DNA from: Bacteroidia bacterium
GTDB lineage: Bacteria > Bacteroidota > Bacteroidia > Bacteroidales > UBA12481
Assembly: GCA_026391235.1 (NCBI GenBank)
Contig: JAPLDV010000728.1
Coordinates: 1 to 6,194 of the forward strand
Direction of reading: 5' to 3'
DNA length: 6,194 nt
A program made the translations under genes and the position numbers. The notes under the pieces are model-generated. The model ran no database searches and had not been told where the DNA came from. It saw only the letters and a list, made by a program, of their open reading frames with translations. Each line of letters begins with the position of its first letter. Positions within the stretch are counted from its first letter, which is position 1. Below, piece by piece: positions 5,644 to 6,194 of this stretch.

Positions 5644-6194
5644 TTAGTTGAGATTGAATTTGATCGGAATGGAGAATTGAACATTTACGGGTTTTCCTCT
5701 TTGCAGACCCGGCTTCCAGTACGGAGCTGATTTTAGCACATTAATAACTGCCTCGTCGAGCGATGGATCCACTCCTCTTGCAATGTTTATCTTCTTCACT
5801 TCACCGGTTCTGCCGACAACAAATGATACTACAACCGTTCCTTGTATGCTGTTCTCCATGGCAATTGGCGGATATTTAACATTGCTTTGGACCCATTTGA
5901 GGAATTTGTCAAGGTTTCCACCCTGAAATTCGGGCATTTCATCAACAACCTCGAAAACCTTGGCATCTTCCGCGTCCATTTCAGTCTCTTGGGTCTTCTT
6001 AACCTTTACCGGTTTGCAAGGAACTTCTTTGGTGATTTCAGCCTTGTCATCCGCTTCCTTGGACAATGGGATTTTGTAAGCCGTAACCTCAACGGCTTGA
6101 TTCATTCTGTCGATCCGCTGTTTAATCTCATCAATGTCAGCCTTTGAGTACCCGGCTTTGGTGAGTTCTTTTTCTACGGCCATCTTTGAAATTT
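5644..6194 (-). CDS. TonB C-terminal-domain protein (energy transducer, N-terminus beyond the window)
   Basis: TonB proteins carry proton-motive energy from the inner membrane to outer-membrane receptors, contacting the receptor TonB box with their C-terminal domain. Numbering from the ATG at 6183-6181 (179 residues), a typical TonB C-terminal domain fills about 86-178: FQGG (86-89), NVKYPPIAMENSIQGTVVVS (101-120), FVVGRTGEVKK (121-131), GVDPSLDEAV (137-146), PYWKPGLQRGKPVNVQFSIP (154-173). Before it lie VFEVVDEMPE and a charged Lys/Glu/Asp-rich segment (about 40-75), the usual periplasmic linker type. No signal anchor or membrane segment is visible, and the frame stays open upstream of this ATG to the window edge, so the ATG is probably internal. 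The missing part would be a membrane anchor, perhaps a BlaR1/M56-type peptidase module, which is often joined to TonB domains in Bacteroidota; that part is inference. The stop is TAA. The gene converges on the lipoprotein gene across a shared terminator. Confidence 0.85.
   Translation of the reverse strand, partial: ISKMAVEKELTKAGYSKADIDEIKQRIDRMNQAVEVTAYKIPLSKEADDKAEITKEVPCKPVKVKKTQETEMDAEDAKVFEVVDEMPEFQGGNLDKFLKWVQSNVKYPPIAMENSIQGTVVVSFVVGRTGEVKKINIARGVDPSLDEAVINVLKSAPYWKPGLQRGKPVNVQFSIPIKFNLN

Noticed and set aside
5842..6147. Plus-strand open frame of 101 codons opposite the TonB gene
   Set aside because: The minus strand encodes a clear TonB C-terminal domain over this stretch; the plus frame is its shadow.

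Overview
The window looks like a chromosomal housekeeping segment from a member of the Bacteroidota, probably from the order Bacteroidales or a relative. Four things point there. The rpsO promoter has the Bacteroidota-type -33 TTTG and -7 TAnnTTTG elements, and the lipoprotein gene has an exact -7 match. No gene start has a convincing Shine-Dalgarno sequence; leaders are A/T-rich instead. All six ordinary stop codons are TAA. The protein families (PNPase ending in [11 protein letters not shown], an OmpA-like/TPR lipoprotein, a TonB C-terminal domain preceded by VFEVVDEMPEFQGG) are of the type seen in this phylum. This placement is by motif and recall, not by a database search.

Layout. Positions 1-246 (+) are the 3' end of an unrecognised gene. 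Positions 247-431 hold a REP-like GC-rich palindrome, a short array of CGTGANN heptamers and the rpsO promoter. rpsO (432-701) is followed by a hairpin terminator or attenuator and then pnp (765-3017). pnp is broken by one in-frame TAG at 2601-2603, which separates the catalytic and KH part from the S1 domain and an Arg/Asp/Gly-rich tail. A second hairpin terminator lies directly before a deoxynucleoside kinase gene (3085-3756). A monocistronic lipoprotein gene follows (3869-5476) with its own promoter. It ends at a palindrome and a strong bidirectional terminator. A second heptamer array (5574-5634) separates it from a convergent gene on the minus strand (5644-6194), which is the C-terminal part of a TonB-type energy transducer cut by the window edge.

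How the genes relate. rpsO-pnp is the widely conserved pairing of ribosomal protein S15 with the 3'-5' exoribonuclease PNPase. PNPase returns ribonucleotides as diphosphates during RNA decay, and the kinase salvages deoxynucleosides, so the first three complete genes all touch translation or nucleotide turnover. The lipoprotein and the TonB protein belong to the cell envelope and seem to be independent units.

I found no mobile element, CRISPR array, RNA gene or defence system. The points most worth following up are the single nonsense codon in an otherwise intact pnp and the heptamer-repeat family present in opposite orientation in two intergenic gaps.
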